NCBI GenBank assembly: GCA_905214155.1
Contig: CAJMLC010000030.1
Location: 1-14,690, forward strand
Source of the DNA: an uncultured bacterium
GTDB lineage: Bacteria; Bacillota; Clostridia; Oscillospirales; Oscillospiraceae
Direction: 5' to 3'
Length of the DNA stretch: 14,690 nucleotides
Part shown: positions 14,638-14,690 of the stretch, in pieces
Numbering within the stretch: the stretch's first letter is position 1
How the letters are laid out: each line of letters starts with the position of its first letter
Notes under the pieces: generated by a model
Databases searched by the model: none
Told to the model about the DNA's origin: nothing
The model's input: the letters and a program-made list of their open reading frames with translations, nothing else
Made by a program: the position numbers and the translations under genes

Positions 14638-14690
14638 GTATCTTGGAATGTGTCTCAGGGGCTGATGCACGCGTTGGTCCTCCGGGCGGG

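Overview
The window comes from a high-GC, gut-type Firmicute, probably in the Oscillospiraceae/Ruminococcaceae. This is inferred from the protein families, strong AGGAGG-type ribosome binding sites, GTG and TTG starts, U-tract terminators and AT-rich promoters set among GC-rich genes. I cannot name the species. All eight complete genes and one more with an ambiguous start (nine in total) lie on the + strand. No tRNA, rRNA, CRISPR array, transposase or phage gene was seen.

Layout. (1) 95-3046: a single-gene MacB-type ABC exporter in which the ATPase and the FtsX-like permease are fused around a very large extracytoplasmic domain. It ends at an intrinsic terminator followed by several palindromes. 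(2) 3302-5834: a three-gene operon with its own consensus promoter and terminator. It encodes a MarR-type regulator, an alpha-oxoamine synthase that resembles bacterial serine palmitoyltransferase, and a classical short-chain reductase overlapping it by 4 bp. The most economical reading is formation and reduction of a long-chain 3-keto amine, that is, the first two steps of sphingoid-base synthesis or something close to it. (3) 5930-12037: an alpha-glucan operon with a LacI-type operator just downstream of the -10 box, a substrate-binding lipoprotein, about 330 bp of hairpin-rich non-coding DNA, two MalF/MalG-type permeases, a LacI regulator and the 4-alpha-glucanotransferase MalQ. No ATPase gene is present, so a shared MsmK/MsmX-type ATPase elsewhere is implied. 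(4) 12011-14637: glycogen/maltodextrin phosphorylase GlgP. Its promoter overlaps the malQ stop codon, and a ~200-nt leader ending in a strong terminator lies between promoter and gene.

How the genes work together. The binding protein and permeases would import maltodextrins. MalQ rearranges them, GlgP phosphorolyses them to glucose-1-phosphate, and the LacI protein probably represses through the 18-bp palindrome at 5947-5964. The three perfect hairpins after the binding-protein gene would allow more binding protein than permease to be made. The item most worth attention is the glgP leader. Its 5' and 3' ends are complementary, it ends in a terminator, and there is almost no room for a promoter between that terminator and glgP. 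It is therefore either a transcription-attenuation element controlling glycogen breakdown or a separate small RNA with readthrough into glgP.
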